In this document: positions 17,609 to 28,073 of the stretch, in pieces | Numbering within the stretch: position 1 is the first letter of the stretch | Layout of the letters: each line of letters starts with the position of its first letter | From: Roseiarcus sp963820795 | GTDB taxonomy: Bacteria; Pseudomonadota; Alphaproteobacteria; Rhizobiales; Beijerinckiaceae | Direction: 5' to 3' | Assembly: GCA_963820795.1 (NCBI GenBank) | Contig: CAWGBJ010000015.1 | Location: 158,872-222,871 of the forward strand | Length of the DNA: 64,000 nt | Position numbers and translations under genes: made by a program | Notes under the pieces: generated by a model | What the model saw: only the letters and a program-made list of their open reading frames with translations | What the model was told of the DNA's origin: nothing | The model's database searches: none

Positions 17609-20600
17609 TTTCCGAATGAATCGAGATAAATGAAAACCACCGGCGTCGTGTATAGCGTGAGGACCTGACTGACGATCAGCCCGCCGACAATCGTGATGCC
17701 GAGGGGATGACGCAGCTCAGACCCTTCTCCTGTTCCAAAGGCAAGCGGCAGCGCTCCGAAAAGCGCCGCGCAGGTCGTCATCATGATGGGGCGGAAGCGC
17801 AAAAGGCAAGCGCGCTCGATCGCGGCGCTGGTGTCGAGCCCGTCCCCCTCCGCTTCGAGGGCGAAGTCGACCATCATGATCGCATTCTTTTTGACAATGC
17901 CAATGAGCAGCAAAACGCCGATCGCCGCGATCACGGTGAACTGGGTGTCGAAGAGCCAGAGCGCCAGCGCCGCGCCGACGCTGGCCGAGAACAGGGTCGA
18001 TAGGATGGTGATCGGATGGATGAGGCTTTCATAGAGAATGCCGAGCACGATGTAGATGGTGACGAGCGCGGCGCCGAACAGGAGCGGCATGTTCGACTGC
18101 GACTGCTGGAACGTGGCGGCGGTTCCGGCGAAGGCGCCATGCACCGAAGTGGGCATGTCGATCCGCTGGATCGCGTTTTCGATCTCGGTCTTTGCTTCGC
18201 TCAGGGCATGGCCTTCGGCCAGATTGAACGAGATCGTAGAGGCGGCGAACAGCCCCTGATGGTTGACGCTAAGCGGCGTGTGGCCCGGCGAAAATCTCGC
18301 GAAGGCGGAGAGCGGAACCATCGTCTCGGGCGACGTCGATACGGCCGCCCCGGCCGAAGCGGCGGAGTGGCCGCTCGCGGCGAGCGCGTTGGTGGCGAGG
18401 TTGCGCGCTGAATCGGCCGCGATCGCCGCCGCAGTGCTTTGCGCGCCGGTCGACGACGTGAACAGTCCGGCCGAAATGCCGCTCTGCTGCGTGCCAGTCG
18501 GGTTGGCCCCGGACGTCGAGACATAGATTTCACTGAGCGTCCGAGGGTCCTGCCAGTATTGCGGCGCGATCTCCATGACGACATGGTACTGGTTCTGCGC
18601 GCTGTAGATGGTCGAGACCTGCCGCTGGCCGAAGGCGTCATAAAGCGTGTTGTCGATCGCGTTCAAGGTAAGTCCGAGCCGCATCGCCGTGTCGCGGTCG
18701 ATGACCACGTCGGTCTCGAGCCCGCCCTGTTGCTGATCGGAGTTGACGTCCTTGACGATGTCGCTTCCCATCAATGCGGCGGTCAGCTTCGGCGCCCATT
18801 TGTACAGTTCCGCCGTATCGTCGGACAGCAAAGTGTACTGATAGGTAGCATTGCTCTGGCGGCCGCCGGTCCTGAGATCGGACACCGCGATCATGAAGAG
18901 GTGCGCGCCCGCCACCTCGGCGAGCTTGCCGCGTAGGCGCGTCACAACCGCGTCGGCCGTGATCCTCCGCTCCGAGAAGGGCTTCAGGGATACGTAAACA
19001 AAGCCGGAATTGGTCTGCCGACCGCCAGTGAACCCGACCACGCTGGCGACCGCCGGATCGTCGCCGACGATCGTCTGCAGTTGCCGCAGCTTCTTCCGCA
19101 TCGACTGAAACGAAATGCTCTGATCGCCCTGGATCGCGCCGATGATGAGCCCGGTGTCCTGCACGGGAAAAAGACCATAGGTCATCTCGTAGCGGAACAT
19201 GTAGTAATTGAGCCCGATCGTCGCCAGGAGTGAGAGGAGAACCGCGCCGGGATTGCGCAAGGCGATCCTTAAAGTCCTCCGATAGAAGGCGAGCATCGCG
19301 TCGAAGAGGCGCTCCGTGGTGCGATAGAGCCGCCCGTGGCGGGTGACGGGTTCGCGCGGCAGAATGAATGCGCACATCATCGGCGTCGTCGTCAGCGACA
19401 CGGCGAGCGAGATCATCACCGCGACCGAGAGCGTCAGCGCGAATTCATTAAACAGGCGCCCGACGATCCCGCCGAAGAAGATCAGCGGCGCGAAGACCGC
19501 GATCAGCGACAGGCTGATCGACAGCACGGTGAAGCCAACCTCGTTCGCGCCGCGGATCGCCGCCTCGATGCGAGGCATGCCCTGCTCGAGGTAACGCGAG
19601 ATGTTCTCCAGGACGACGATGGCGTCGTCTACGACGAAGCCGGTCGAAATCGTCAGCGCCATCAGCGACAGGTTGTCCAGGCTGAAGCCGAGCAGGTACA
19701 TCACGCCGAACGAACCGATGATCGAGGTCGGCACCGCCACGCTCGGGATCGCAGCCGCCCGCACGCTCCTCAAGAAGGCGAACACCACGAGGATCACCAG
19801 CAGGACGGCGATGACGAGCGTCTTCTCGGTGTCGAACAGGGACTGGCGGATCGTCTTCGACCGATCGACTGCAACCGTCAGATTGATGTCGCCAGGGAGG
19901 GCGGCGACGAGCCGCGGGAGCTCCGCGCGCACATTGTCGACGGCGTCGATGATGTTCGCTCCGGGTTGGCGCGACAGTACGACGGCGACGCCCGGTTCGC
20001 CATTGACGAGACCCGCATTGCGCAGGTCCTCGACCGAGTCGGTGACTTCCGCGACGTCGGATAGGCGGATCGCGGCGCCGTTCCGATAGGCGATGACGAG
20101 ATCGCGATACTGCGCGGCCTTGGTCGCCTGGTCGTTGGCGTAGACCTGGTAATGCGCACTATCGTCTTCGATCGCGCCCTTCGGGCTATTGGCGTTGGCG
20201 GAAGCAAGCGCCGCGCGAATGTCTTCGAGGCCGATGCCATAGTGGAATATCGCCGTCGGATTGATCTCGACCCTGACCGCCGGCAGCGCCGAGCCGGAGA
20301 CATCGACTTCGCCGATCCCGGGCAGCTGCGACAGGCGCTGCTGCAGGATGTTGGAGGCGAGATCGTAAAGCTGCCCCGCGGTGTGGGTCGACGACGTCAT
20401 GGCGATGACCATGATGGGAGCGTCGGCGGGGTTTACCTTGTGGTAACTCGGGTTCTGCCGAAGGCTGGTCGGCAGGTCAGCGCGAGCGGCGACGATCGCC
20501 GCCTGAACGTCCCTGGCCGCGCCGTCGATGTTGCGGTCGAGGCCGAACTGGAGCGTGATGAAGGACGAGCCCTGGGTGCTCATCGACGTCATTTCGTTGA

Positions 20601-20835
20601 CGTCGGCGATCTGACCGAGATGGCGCTCGAGCGGCGCCGCCACCGCGGTCGCCATCGTGTCTGGACTCGCTCCCGGCATGCTGGCGCGAACGGACACAAT
20701 CGGGAAGTCGATCTGGGGCAGCGGTGAGACCGGCAGCTGCGAGTAGCCGAGAAGACCGGCGAAGATCACGCCGATTGTCAGCAGAGTCGTCGCGACCGGC
20801 CGCCGGATGAAGACTTCCGAAAAGCGGTTGTTCAC
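17539..20835 (-). CDS. mdtC: RND multidrug efflux permease, MdtC type
   Basis: 1098 residues, a full inner-membrane RND transporter. The N-terminal helix RRPVATTLLTIGVIFAGL, the large periplasmic porter loops, the membrane block with GFVVDDAIVVLENISRYLEQ (proton-relay aspartates) and the second half (GIVKKNAIMMVDFALEAEGD, FRPIMMTTCAALFGALPLA) are all present in order. The second porter loop holds an extra alanine/serine-rich stretch of about 70 residues (around 745-815, with SSTGAQSTAAAIAAD), which makes this protein longer than E. coli MdtC. It forms a heteromultimer with MdtB in the known system. The GTG start overlaps the mdtB stop by four bases (GTGA). Confidence 0.9.
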   Translation of the reverse strand: MNNRFSEVFIRRPVATTLLTIGVIFAGLLGYSQLPVSPLPQIDFPIVSVRASMPGASPDTMATAVAAPLERHLGQIADVNEMTSMSTQGSSFITLQFGLDRNIDGAARDVQAAIVAARADLPTSLRQNPSYHKVNPADAPIMVIAMTSSTHTAGQLYDLASNILQQRLSQLPGIGEVDVSGSALPAVRVEINPTAIFHYGIGLEDIRAALASANANSPKGAIEDDSAHYQVYANDQATKAAQYRDLVIAYRNGAAIRLSDVAEVTDSVEDLRNAGLVNGEPGVAVVLSRQPGANIIDAVDNVRAELPRLVAALPGDINLTVAVDRSKTIRQSLFDTEKTLVIAVLLVILVVFAFLRSVRAAAIPSVAVPTSIIGSFGVMYLLGFSLDNLSLMALTISTGFVVDDAIVVLENISRYLEQGMPRIEAAIRGANEVGFTVLSISLSLIAVFAPLIFFGGIVGRLFNEFALTLSVAVMISLAVSLTTTPMMCAFILPREPVTRHGRLYRTTERLFDAMLAFYRRTLRIALRNPGAVLLSLLATIGLNYYMFRYEMTYGLFPVQDTGLIIGAIQGDQSISFQSMRKKLRQLQTIVGDDPAVASVVGFTGGRQTNSGFVYVSLKPFSERRITADAVVTRLRGKLAEVAGAHLFMIAVSDLRTGGRQSNATYQYTLLSDDTAELYKWAPKLTAALMGSDIVKDVNSDQQQGGLETDVVIDRDTAMRLGLTLNAIDNTLYDAFGQRQVSTIYSAQNQYHVVMEIAPQYWQDPRTLSEIYVSTSGANPTGTQQSGISAGLFTSSTGAQSTAAAIAADSARNLATNALAASGHSAASAGAAVSTSPETMVPLSAFARFSPGHTPLSVNHQGLFAASTISFNLAEGHALSEAKTEIENAIQRIDMPTSVHGAFAGTAATFQQSQSNMPLLFGAALVTIYIVLGILYESLIHPITILSTLFSASVGAALALWLFDTQFTVIAAIGVLLLIGIVKKNAIMMVDFALEAEGDGLDTSAAIERACLLRFRPIMMTTCAALFGALPLAFGTGEGSELRHPLGITIVGGLIVSQVLTLYTTPVVFIYLDSFGKWLGRLWSRYYLRVNPTPLPRAP

Positions 20836-23800
20836 GAGGGCTTCGCCGCCAAGGTCGAGGGAACCGCGCCCAGGCCAAAGCGCTCGCCGAGCCTCTCGAA
20901 GAAGAGATAGATGACCGGCGTCGTGTAGAGCGTCAGCACCTGGCTGAATGCGAGGCCGCCGACGATCGCCAGGCCGAGCGGATGGCGGAGTTCGGAGCCG
21001 ACGCCCGAGCCGAGCATCAGCGGCAAGGCGCCGAAGATCGCCGCGACCGTCGTCATCAAAATGGGTCGCAGGCGCAGGAGGCAGGCCTGATAGATCGCCT
21101 CGCGCGGCGGCAGGCCCTGTTGGCGCTGGGCCTCGAGCGCGAAGTCGATCATCATGATCGCGTTCTTCTTGACGATGCCGATCAGGAGCACGATGCCGAT
21201 GACGCCGATGATGTCGAGCCCGGCGCCCGCGGCGTTCAGCGTCAGGAGCGCGCCGATGCCGGCCGACGGCAGCGTCGTCAGAATGGTGATCGGGTGGATG
21301 AAGCTCTCATAGAGCACGCCGAGGACGATATACATCGTCGCGATCGCTGCCCCGAGCAGGAAAACTTCGTTCGACAGCGCCGACTGGAAAGCCTGCGCCG
21401 CGCCCTGGTAGCTGACGGCGAAGCTCCCCGGCAAGTCGATGTCGGCTAAGGCCGCGTTGATCGCTTCCTCCGCTCCGCCGAGCGAAGCGCCCTGCGCGAG
21501 GTTGAACGAAATCGTCGTCACCGGAAACTGCTTCAAGTGCGAGATTTGCAGCGGCGAGGGCTTGACGACAAAATTCGCCACAGAGTTCAGCGGCGTCTGA
21601 CCCGAGGTCGACGCCGCGGAGGGCAAATATAGAGAATTCAACGAGTTCGAGGGAGCGCGCCATCTTCGGGTCAATGTCGAGGATGACGCGGTACTGGTTG
21701 GTTTGGGTGAAGATCGTCGAGATGATGCGCTGCCCGTAGGCATCGTAGAGCGCGTTGTCGACGATCGCTGGCGTGACGCCGAACCTCGCAGCCTCCGCGC
21801 GGTCGAGGTCGACGAGGACCGATCGCCCGTTCGGCTGCAGGTCGCTGGCGACATCGACGATCGAGGGAATCCTGCCGAGTCGCTCCAGAACTCTTGGCGT
21901 CCATCGTTGCAGCGTCGCCAGATCCTGGTTCTCGAGGGTGAACTGGTACTGCGTCGCGCTGACCGCGGTGTCGATCGAGAGGTCCTGCACCGGCTGCATG
22001 AAGAGCGAGATGCCGGCGACCCCCTCCGTCTCCCGCTGCAGGCGCCGAATGATCTCGCTCGCGGTCGCCTTGCGCTCGGAATGTCGCTTCAAATTGATCA
22101 GAAAGCGGCCCGAGTTAAGAGTGATGTTCGAGCCGTCGACGCCGATGAAAGAAGAAAGACTTTCGACGTCCGGATCGGCGAGGATGGCGCGGGCAAGCGC
22201 CTGCTGATGCGCCGCCATCTGATCGAAGGATATGTCCTCGGCCGCCTGAGTCACACCCTGGATGACGCCGGTGTCCTGAATCGGAAAGAAGCCCTTGGGG
22301 ATCGTCACATAGAGGTAGCCGGTCAGGAGGAAGGTGCCGAGCGCAACGATGAGAGTGATCGTCTGGTGGTTCAGCACGGTCTGCAGGGTCGAAGCATAGA
22401 AGCGCGTCAGCGCCTGGAACAAGCGGCCTCCGCTCGCTTCGTTGCCGCCGGTCGGGCGCAGGAGCTTGGCGCAAAGCATGGGCACGAGGGTCAGCGAAAC
22501 AAAGGCGGAGATGACGATGGCGGCAGCGAGCGTGATTGCGAATTCGTGGAAAAGCCGCCCGACCACGTCGCCCATGAAGAGGAGCGGGATCAGCACGGCG
22601 ATCAGCGACACGGTCAGCGAGATGATGGTGAAGCCGATCTGCGCCGAGCCTTTGACCGCGGCCTCATAAGGGGTGTCGCCCGCTTCGAGAAAACGCGCGA
22701 TGTTCTCGATCACCACGATCGCATCGTCGACGACGAAACCGGTCGCGATCGTCAGCGCCATTAGCGACAGATTGTCGAGGCTGAAGCCGAACTGATACAT
22801 GATCGCGAGCGCGCCGACGAGCGAGAGCGGGACGGAGAGACTCGGGATGATGGTCGCCGGGACGTTGCGCAGGAAGAGGAAGATCACCATCACGACGAGG
22901 CCGACGGCGAGCGTCAGCTCGAACTCGACGTCGCGGACGGAGGCGCGGATCGTCGTCGTGCGATCGGTCAGGGGCTTGACGGTCACGCCCGCCGGGAGGC
23001 TCTCGCTCAAGCTCGGCAGCACGGCCTTGATGCTGTCGACGACCTGAATGACGTTCGCGCCGGGCTGACGCTGGATGTTGACGATAAGCGCCGGAGTGGT
23101 GTCCATCCAGGCGGAGAGGCGGCTGTTTTCCGGGGCGATCTCCACCGTCGCCACGTCGGAGAGCAGGATCGGCGCGCCGTTGCGGTAGGTGACGACCGAT
23201 TTCAGATAGTCCTTCGGGTCGCGGATCTGGTCGTTGGCGTTGATGGTCGAGGCCTGCGCCGGGCCGTCGAAATTGCCCTTGGGCGTGTTGACGTTGAGAT
23301 TGCTGATGGTCGTGCGCAGATCGTCGAGATTGACCCCGTAGGCGGCGAGCGCCAGCGGATTGGCGTGGATGCGCACCGCCGGCCGGTGGCCCCCCGAGAT
23401 CGAGACCAGTCCGACGCCCGGAAGCTGCGACAGTTTCGGCGCGAGCCGGCTCTCGATGAGGTCCTCGACGTCAGTCAGCTGCATGGTGGCGGATGCGACG
23501 CCGAGCGTCAGGATCGGGGCGTCGGCGGGATTGACCTTGGAATAGATCGGCGGGGCCGGCAGGTCGGCAGGCAGCAAATTGCCGGCCGCATTGATGGCCG
23601 CCTGCACCTCCTGCTCGGCGATGTCGAGGCCGATATCGAGACCGAAGCGCAGGGTGATGACCGACGAGCCGGCCGAACTCTGCGACATCATCTGGCTCAG
23701 ACTCGCCATCTGGCCGAACTGACGCTCGAGCGGCGCGGTCACGGCCGAGGTCATCACCTCCGGACTGGCGCCCGGATAGAAAGTCTGAACCTGGATGGTC

Positions 23801-23928
23801 GGATAATCGACCTCAGGCAGGGCCGAAAGCGGCAGGAAGCGAAACGCCGCAAGCCCAATCAGCAGGATCGCGATCATCATCAGACTGGTCGCGACGGGCC
23901 GGTCGATGAAAAGACGGGACGGATTCAA
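20832..23928 (-). CDS. mdtB: RND multidrug efflux permease, MdtB type (frameshift near 21658)
   Basis: The frame from 23928 encodes the first half and most of the second porter region of an RND permease: IDRPVATSLMMIAILLIGL, GFVVDDAIVVIENIARFLEA, and NALYDAYGQRIISTIFTQTN. At about 21658, after VILDIDPKMA, the frame must change. The other frame continues PSNSLNSLYLPSAASTSGQT, then SFNLAQGASL, GIVKKNAIMMIDFALEAQRQ and RLRPILMTTVAAIFGALPLM to a stop at 20832. The corrected protein has about 1030 residues, normal for MdtB. All catalytic membrane motifs are present across the two frames. A single missing or extra base explains the break. Its stop overlaps the mdtC start, consistent with an operon that is still organised as a unit. 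Confidence 0.85.
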
Positions 23929-23955
23929 CAGAAACGCGCCTCCGGGCCTATCCGC

Positions 23956-25383
23956 TCATTGCGCCGCCGCGCCTTGAGCGGGCGCTCCGTTCGGGGCCGC
24001 TCCGCCCGGCGCGCCGCCGCCCTGCCAACGGCGATGGCGATGGCCCTGCGCGTCGCCGACGGCTCCCGCGTCCCCGCCGCCAGAATGACGAGGCCCAGCC
24101 TGGTCCTGCCCCTGCCCGTCGGATGCCTGCGCGGTCGCATCCTCGGCCAGCGTGACCTTCGCGCCGTCGCGCAGGCGGTCGACGCCGTCGATCACCACCT
24201 GGTCGCCGGCGGCGAGCCCCTTGGCGATCGTCGTCACGCTGCTGTTGGCCGCGCCGGTAACGATGTCCCGCCTGGAGACTGTCGAGTTGTCATTCAATAC
24301 GTATACGAAGTTGCCGGATGGCCCGAGCTGAACGGCTGCGTTCGGCGCGAGCGCAACGCCGGTCAGCGTGTCGACGAGCAGCCGGACGTTGACGAACTGC
24401 TGCGGGAACAGGACGCCATTGGGGTTGTCGAAGCTAGCTCGCATCTTGATCGTGCCGGTGGTGACGTCGACCTGGCTGTCGTAGGTTGTCAGCGTCCCGG
24501 TCGCGAGCTCGTTGACGTTGGCGCGGTCGAAGACCGTCACCTTGAGCTTCGCGCCCGAATTCAGCCGCGCCGCGATGCGCGGCAGGTTGTCCTCGGGCGT
24601 CGAGAAGACCACGCTGATCGGATCGATCTGGGTAATGACGACGATGCCGGTGGCGTCGGAGGGCTGCAGATAGTTGCCCGGATCGACGAGCCGCAGGCCG
24701 ACGCGGCCGGTGATCGGCGAGACGATATGGGTATAGTCGAGATTGATTTGCGCCGTCTGCACCTGCGCCTGGTCGGTGGCGATGGCGGCCTTGTCCTGCG
24801 CCACCAGCGCCTGCTGGTCGGCGACCTGCTGCTTGGAGATCGAGTCCTGTTTGGCCAGCGCTTCATAGCGGGAGAAATCGCTTTGCGCCTGCGCGAGCAG
24901 CGCCTGATCCTTGGCGAGTTGTCCCTGCGCCTGGGCGAGCGCCGCCTGATAGGGTCGCGGATCGATCTGCGCGAGGAAGTCGCCCTTCTTGACGGTCTGA
25001 CCCTCGGTGAAGCCGACGTCCGTCAGCTTGCCGGCGATCTGGGTGCGGATGGTCACGGTCTCGAAGGGCGTCACGGTGCCCAGAGCGTCGATGGTGATCG
25101 GCATGTCGCCGAGCGTCACCGGCGCGACACGCACCGTCTGCGGCGGCGGACCGGATCGGCCGGACTTGCCGCCCCCACCGGTTGTCGTCTCGGTGCGCTC
25201 GAATCGCTGCCACGCGAACACTGCGACCGCGGCCACCACAACGACGACCACGATCCGCCGCAGGAGCGAGCGGCGGCGGCGCGGCGGGGGAGGCTCGACG
25301 TCAGGGGCCGTCGGCGCCTTCGGACCAGGTCCTCCCGGAGGCGCAGTCCGCTCGGCGACGTTGAGCTTGAATGCTTCGTTCAT
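23956..25383 (-). CDS. mdtA: RND efflux periplasmic adaptor (membrane fusion protein)
   Basis: 475 residues. A cytoplasmic proline/arginine-rich start is followed by one membrane anchor (RRIVVVVVVAAVAVFAWQRF). Then come the lipoyl halves (VRVAPVTLGDMPITIDALGT and ITGRVGLRLVDPGNYLQ) flanking a coiled-coil hairpin (LAQAQGQLAKDQALLAQAQS and following), the barrel domain and a C-terminal glutamine/glycine/histidine-rich tail. It links the inner-membrane pump to the outer-membrane factor. It is the first gene of a leftward operon mdtA-mdtB-mdtC-outer-membrane factor, 27 bases before mdtB. No regulator gene is adjacent. Confidence 0.9.
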   Translation of the reverse strand: MNEAFKLNVAERTAPPGGPGPKAPTAPDVEPPPPRRRRSLLRRIVVVVVVAAVAVFAWQRFERTETTTGGGGKSGRSGPPPQTVRVAPVTLGDMPITIDALGTVTPFETVTIRTQIAGKLTDVGFTEGQTVKKGDFLAQIDPRPYQAALAQAQGQLAKDQALLAQAQSDFSRYEALAKQDSISKQQVADQQALVAQDKAAIATDQAQVQTAQINLDYTHIVSPITGRVGLRLVDPGNYLQPSDATGIVVITQIDPISVVFSTPEDNLPRIAARLNSGAKLKVTVFDRANVNELATGTLTTYDSQVDVTTGTIKMRASFDNPNGVLFPQQFVNVRLLVDTLTGVALAPNAAVQLGPSGNFVYVLNDNSTVSRRDIVTGAANSSVTTIAKGLAAGDQVVIDGVDRLRDGAKVTLAEDATAQASDGQGQDQAGPRHSGGGDAGAVGDAQGHRHRRWQGGGAPGGAAPNGAPAQGAAAQ

Positions 25384-25589
25384 GCGTAGACTCGCATAAC
25401 TCCCCGCATGACACGGGAAAACCTGGCTGACAAATCAAGCCTCCGTGTGCGGAACAAGACCGCTCGACCGTCAGTCGCCCACTCGGTCATTTATCATTCC
25501 GGAGGGTTAAGGCTGGCCAAATCCGGGTGTTGCATTCTTCCCGCCCATGCGCCATAAGCGCGTCGGTCGGCTTAAGGCCGGTTACGGAC

Positions 25590-25664
25590 GCGGGTGTAGC
25601 TCAGGGGTAGAGCACAACCTTGCCAAGGTTGGGGTCGAGGGTTCGAATCCCTTCGCCCGCTCCA
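25590..25664 (+). tRNA. tRNA-Gly (anticodon GCC)
   Basis: A full cloverleaf can be drawn. The acceptor stem GCGGGTG pairs with CGCCCGC, the D arm contains GCTCAGGGGTAGAGC, the anticodon stem CAACC/GGTTG encloses the loop TTGCCAA with anticodon GCC, the T arm is GAGGGTTCGAATCCCTT-like, and CCA is encoded at 25662-25664. tRNA genes of this type are frequent integration sites for mobile elements, and the DNA downstream is mobile debris. Confidence 0.95.
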
Positions 25665-25695
25665 AATTTCTTCAGGAAATTAAATAATTTGAAGG

Positions 25696-25716
25696 CGGTT
25701 CCTCCGGACCGTTTTT
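25696..25716 (+). terminator. Probable terminator after tRNA-Gly
   Basis: CGGTTCC and GGACCG can pair across a short loop, followed by five T residues (25712-25716), 32 bases past the tRNA CCA end. The stem has one G-T pair, so it is of moderate strength. Confidence 0.55.
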
Positions 25717-25939
25717 GCTTTGAGGCGTGGTTCCCGGACCAATCTGAGCGCATTCTACACATTTGAACGGACGCCCCCGGATATCGTGGCGCAGCCTCGT
25801 CGGTTTCTGCCGAAGATAGCTCGCTGCCATTCCGTCAGAACGCCCGTTGTCCTCCCTAAGCAGCCAACCAGCGCCCGCGGGCGCGCCATTATGGATGAAA
25901 ATCACGGGCCGGCCGCACGACGCCAATTCCTCAGAGCTA
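25717..25939. other. Intergenic region, start of decayed island
   Basis: No gene is recognised. The stretch lies between the tRNA terminator and the trbG relic, and its composition is more mixed than the flanking core DNA. Confidence 0.4.
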
Positions 25940-26320
<381 letters not shown>

Positions 26321-26464
26321 GGCCGCTGCCGGTCCGGAGATGGGGAGTTTTGTTCGCGGAGCGGGGAGCTTTTGCATGAGAATAGGGGACCTTTGGCGTG
26401 CGCACGTTTTTTCTGGCGCCGGGTCCGTACTATGATGGCTGCCTTCGTTTCGGAGAGAACGCCC

Positions 26465-26692
26465 ATGCTCAGGTTCGTCGGATTGATCGTCGTCGGCGCG
26501 GCGACCGCTTCCTCGCCGCTTCCTGCCGCCGCACAGACGACCCAACCGGGCACAGCAACGTCGATGCATCACCCCGCGCAGGCGCACGGGCCGACCGGGT
26601 CCCACCGCAGCGAAATGCGCCGTCGCAGCAACATGAGCAGGGAGCGCGCCCGGGCCGGCGCCGAGCACGTGCGGACGATGCACTCGCAGTAG
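26465..26692 (+). CDS. Small predicted secreted protein of unknown function
   Basis: 75 residues from the ATG at 26465. The start LRFVGLIVVGAATASSPLPA ending in AAAQ is a good signal peptide. The mature part (about 50 residues) is rich in histidine, serine, arginine and methionine, with no cysteine. I do not recognise the family. It lies within the decayed island, between a trbG relic and a gene-free stretch. Confidence 0.45.
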   Translation: MLRFVGLIVVGAATASSPLPAAAQTTQPGTATSMHHPAQAHGPTGSHRSEMRRRSNMSRERARAGAEHVRTMHSQ

Positions 26693-27333
26693 CAAGTTCT
26701 GACGCGAGGCTGGCGCGGCTGGTCCGCCTCGAAACCCCGCCGTCGACGCGCGGAATCCGACCCCTGAAAAAGCTTTGCGCGGCGAAGGGGGCGGGCGGAA
26801 GCGTTGTCGCTACGCAGATTTCTTCACTTTCACCACAAGCGACGCGCGTTCGCGGAAAACGAGATTCCGCCTGTTACTCCCTGCCAACAGGGCAAATCGC
26901 TTCCCGCCGCTCTCGAGCGATCGCACAAATCCCTTGTCTTTCATTTGGTTGAGCGAATTTGCTCGTGTGGAAGGGAAAGACGGAGCAGGGGAGATTATCG
27001 CCCCTGTTCGGCCGATGAACAGGAGGCGACCGGGAGGGAGCGCAAAGCCCAAAACCGACTTCATGGGTCCGCTGGAGAGCGCGACCGTCAAGAATATCCA
27101 AACGAAGCCGCCGGGCGCCGGTCCCGCCGTACGTTTTGCGTGAGGATAACGCCATATCTGCTTGATTGTACGGACGTAACTACGGTTTGTGTGAGAGCTC
27201 CTCGCCTCGCCGATTTTTGCCTACGCGGGCAAGACCAGCGTGCTTCGCCTCTCTGTGGCGAACGGGTCCGGCTTGATCCGTTGGCTCGGCCAAGAATCTC
27301 TGCCATGAAAATAGCAGCGCAGGCTTGCTGTCG
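26693..27333. other. Gene-free stretch inside the island
   Basis: About 640 bases with no coding sequence I can support. One short repeat of the CCCTGCCAACAGGG type lies at about 26879-26892 (a near copy is at 48579). The remaining open frames are short and do not resemble known proteins. Confidence 0.45.
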
Positions 27334-27959
27334 TCACACGGCAGGGGCATTGGGTTCGATGATGACGCGATAGCCGAGGCGTTCGAGGCGGCGTTTCAGG
27401 TTGGCAGCGGTTCGGGATTGGCCGATCTGGTCGAGATAGGCTTCACCGAGATCGCGGTAGGGCAAGTTCTTCGCAAGCATGTGATAGGCGGACACGAGGA
27501 TCTTGTGGGCGATGGCGAGGGCGGCGCGGAGAGCGCCGCGGCGGGCCTTCAGGCGGTGGTACTTGTCCTTGAGGTAGCTGCCCTTGGTCTTCGAGGCGGA
27601 GATCGCAGCGCCGACGAGGATCGTGCGCAAGTGGATGTTGCCCTTGCGAGCCCGGCCGCTCTTCTGTCTGCCGGCGCTCTCATGGTTGCCGGGACAGACG
27701 CCTGCCCAGGCCGACAAATGATAGACGCTCAGGAACACGCTCATGTCGACGCCGATCTCGGCGATCAGCACGGCCGCGACCACCCAGTCGACGCCGGGGA
27801 TCTGCATCAGGAGCGCGTGCGCCGCGCTGTAGGGCTCGAGCCGCTCGCCAATGCGCCGGTCGAGCGCTGCGATGTCCGCCTCGATCGCTTCGAGCCGGCG
27901 CAGTTGCATGGCCAGGAGGAAGCGGTGATGCTCCTCGAGGCGTCCGTCGAGCGCCAGGA
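27334..27959 (-). pseudogene. IS110-family transposase, C-terminal part, cut by IS21 element
   Basis: The frame ending at 27334 carries the transposase-20 domain of IS110/IS116/IS902 elements: MQIPGVDWVVAAVLIAEIGV, then HLSAWAGVCPGNHESAGRQK and GNIHLRTILVGAAISASKTK, followed by the usual tail RRLERLGYRVIIEPN. Reading upstream it stays open as HILALDGRLEEHHRFLLAMQ until it meets the left end of the IS21 element near 27960. The N-terminal RuvC-like DEDD catalytic domain is not found on the far side of IS21, so this is a truncated remnant. Confidence 0.8.
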
Positions 27960-28073
27960 TGTGTTTCGGCGTGCAAAATTGACCCCCTGAGGGGCGTCAT
28001 CGGCGTCCAAAATTGACCCCCCGATTTCCGGTTTGGTCGTCTGCCTGCTTTGGCGCGAAGCGGGCGGTGGGGG

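Noticed and set aside
19336..20064. Long open frame opposite mdtC
   Set aside because: Its translation is rich in Arg, Asp, His and Gln with no hydrophobic core, a typical antisense shadow of a GC-rich membrane protein gene.
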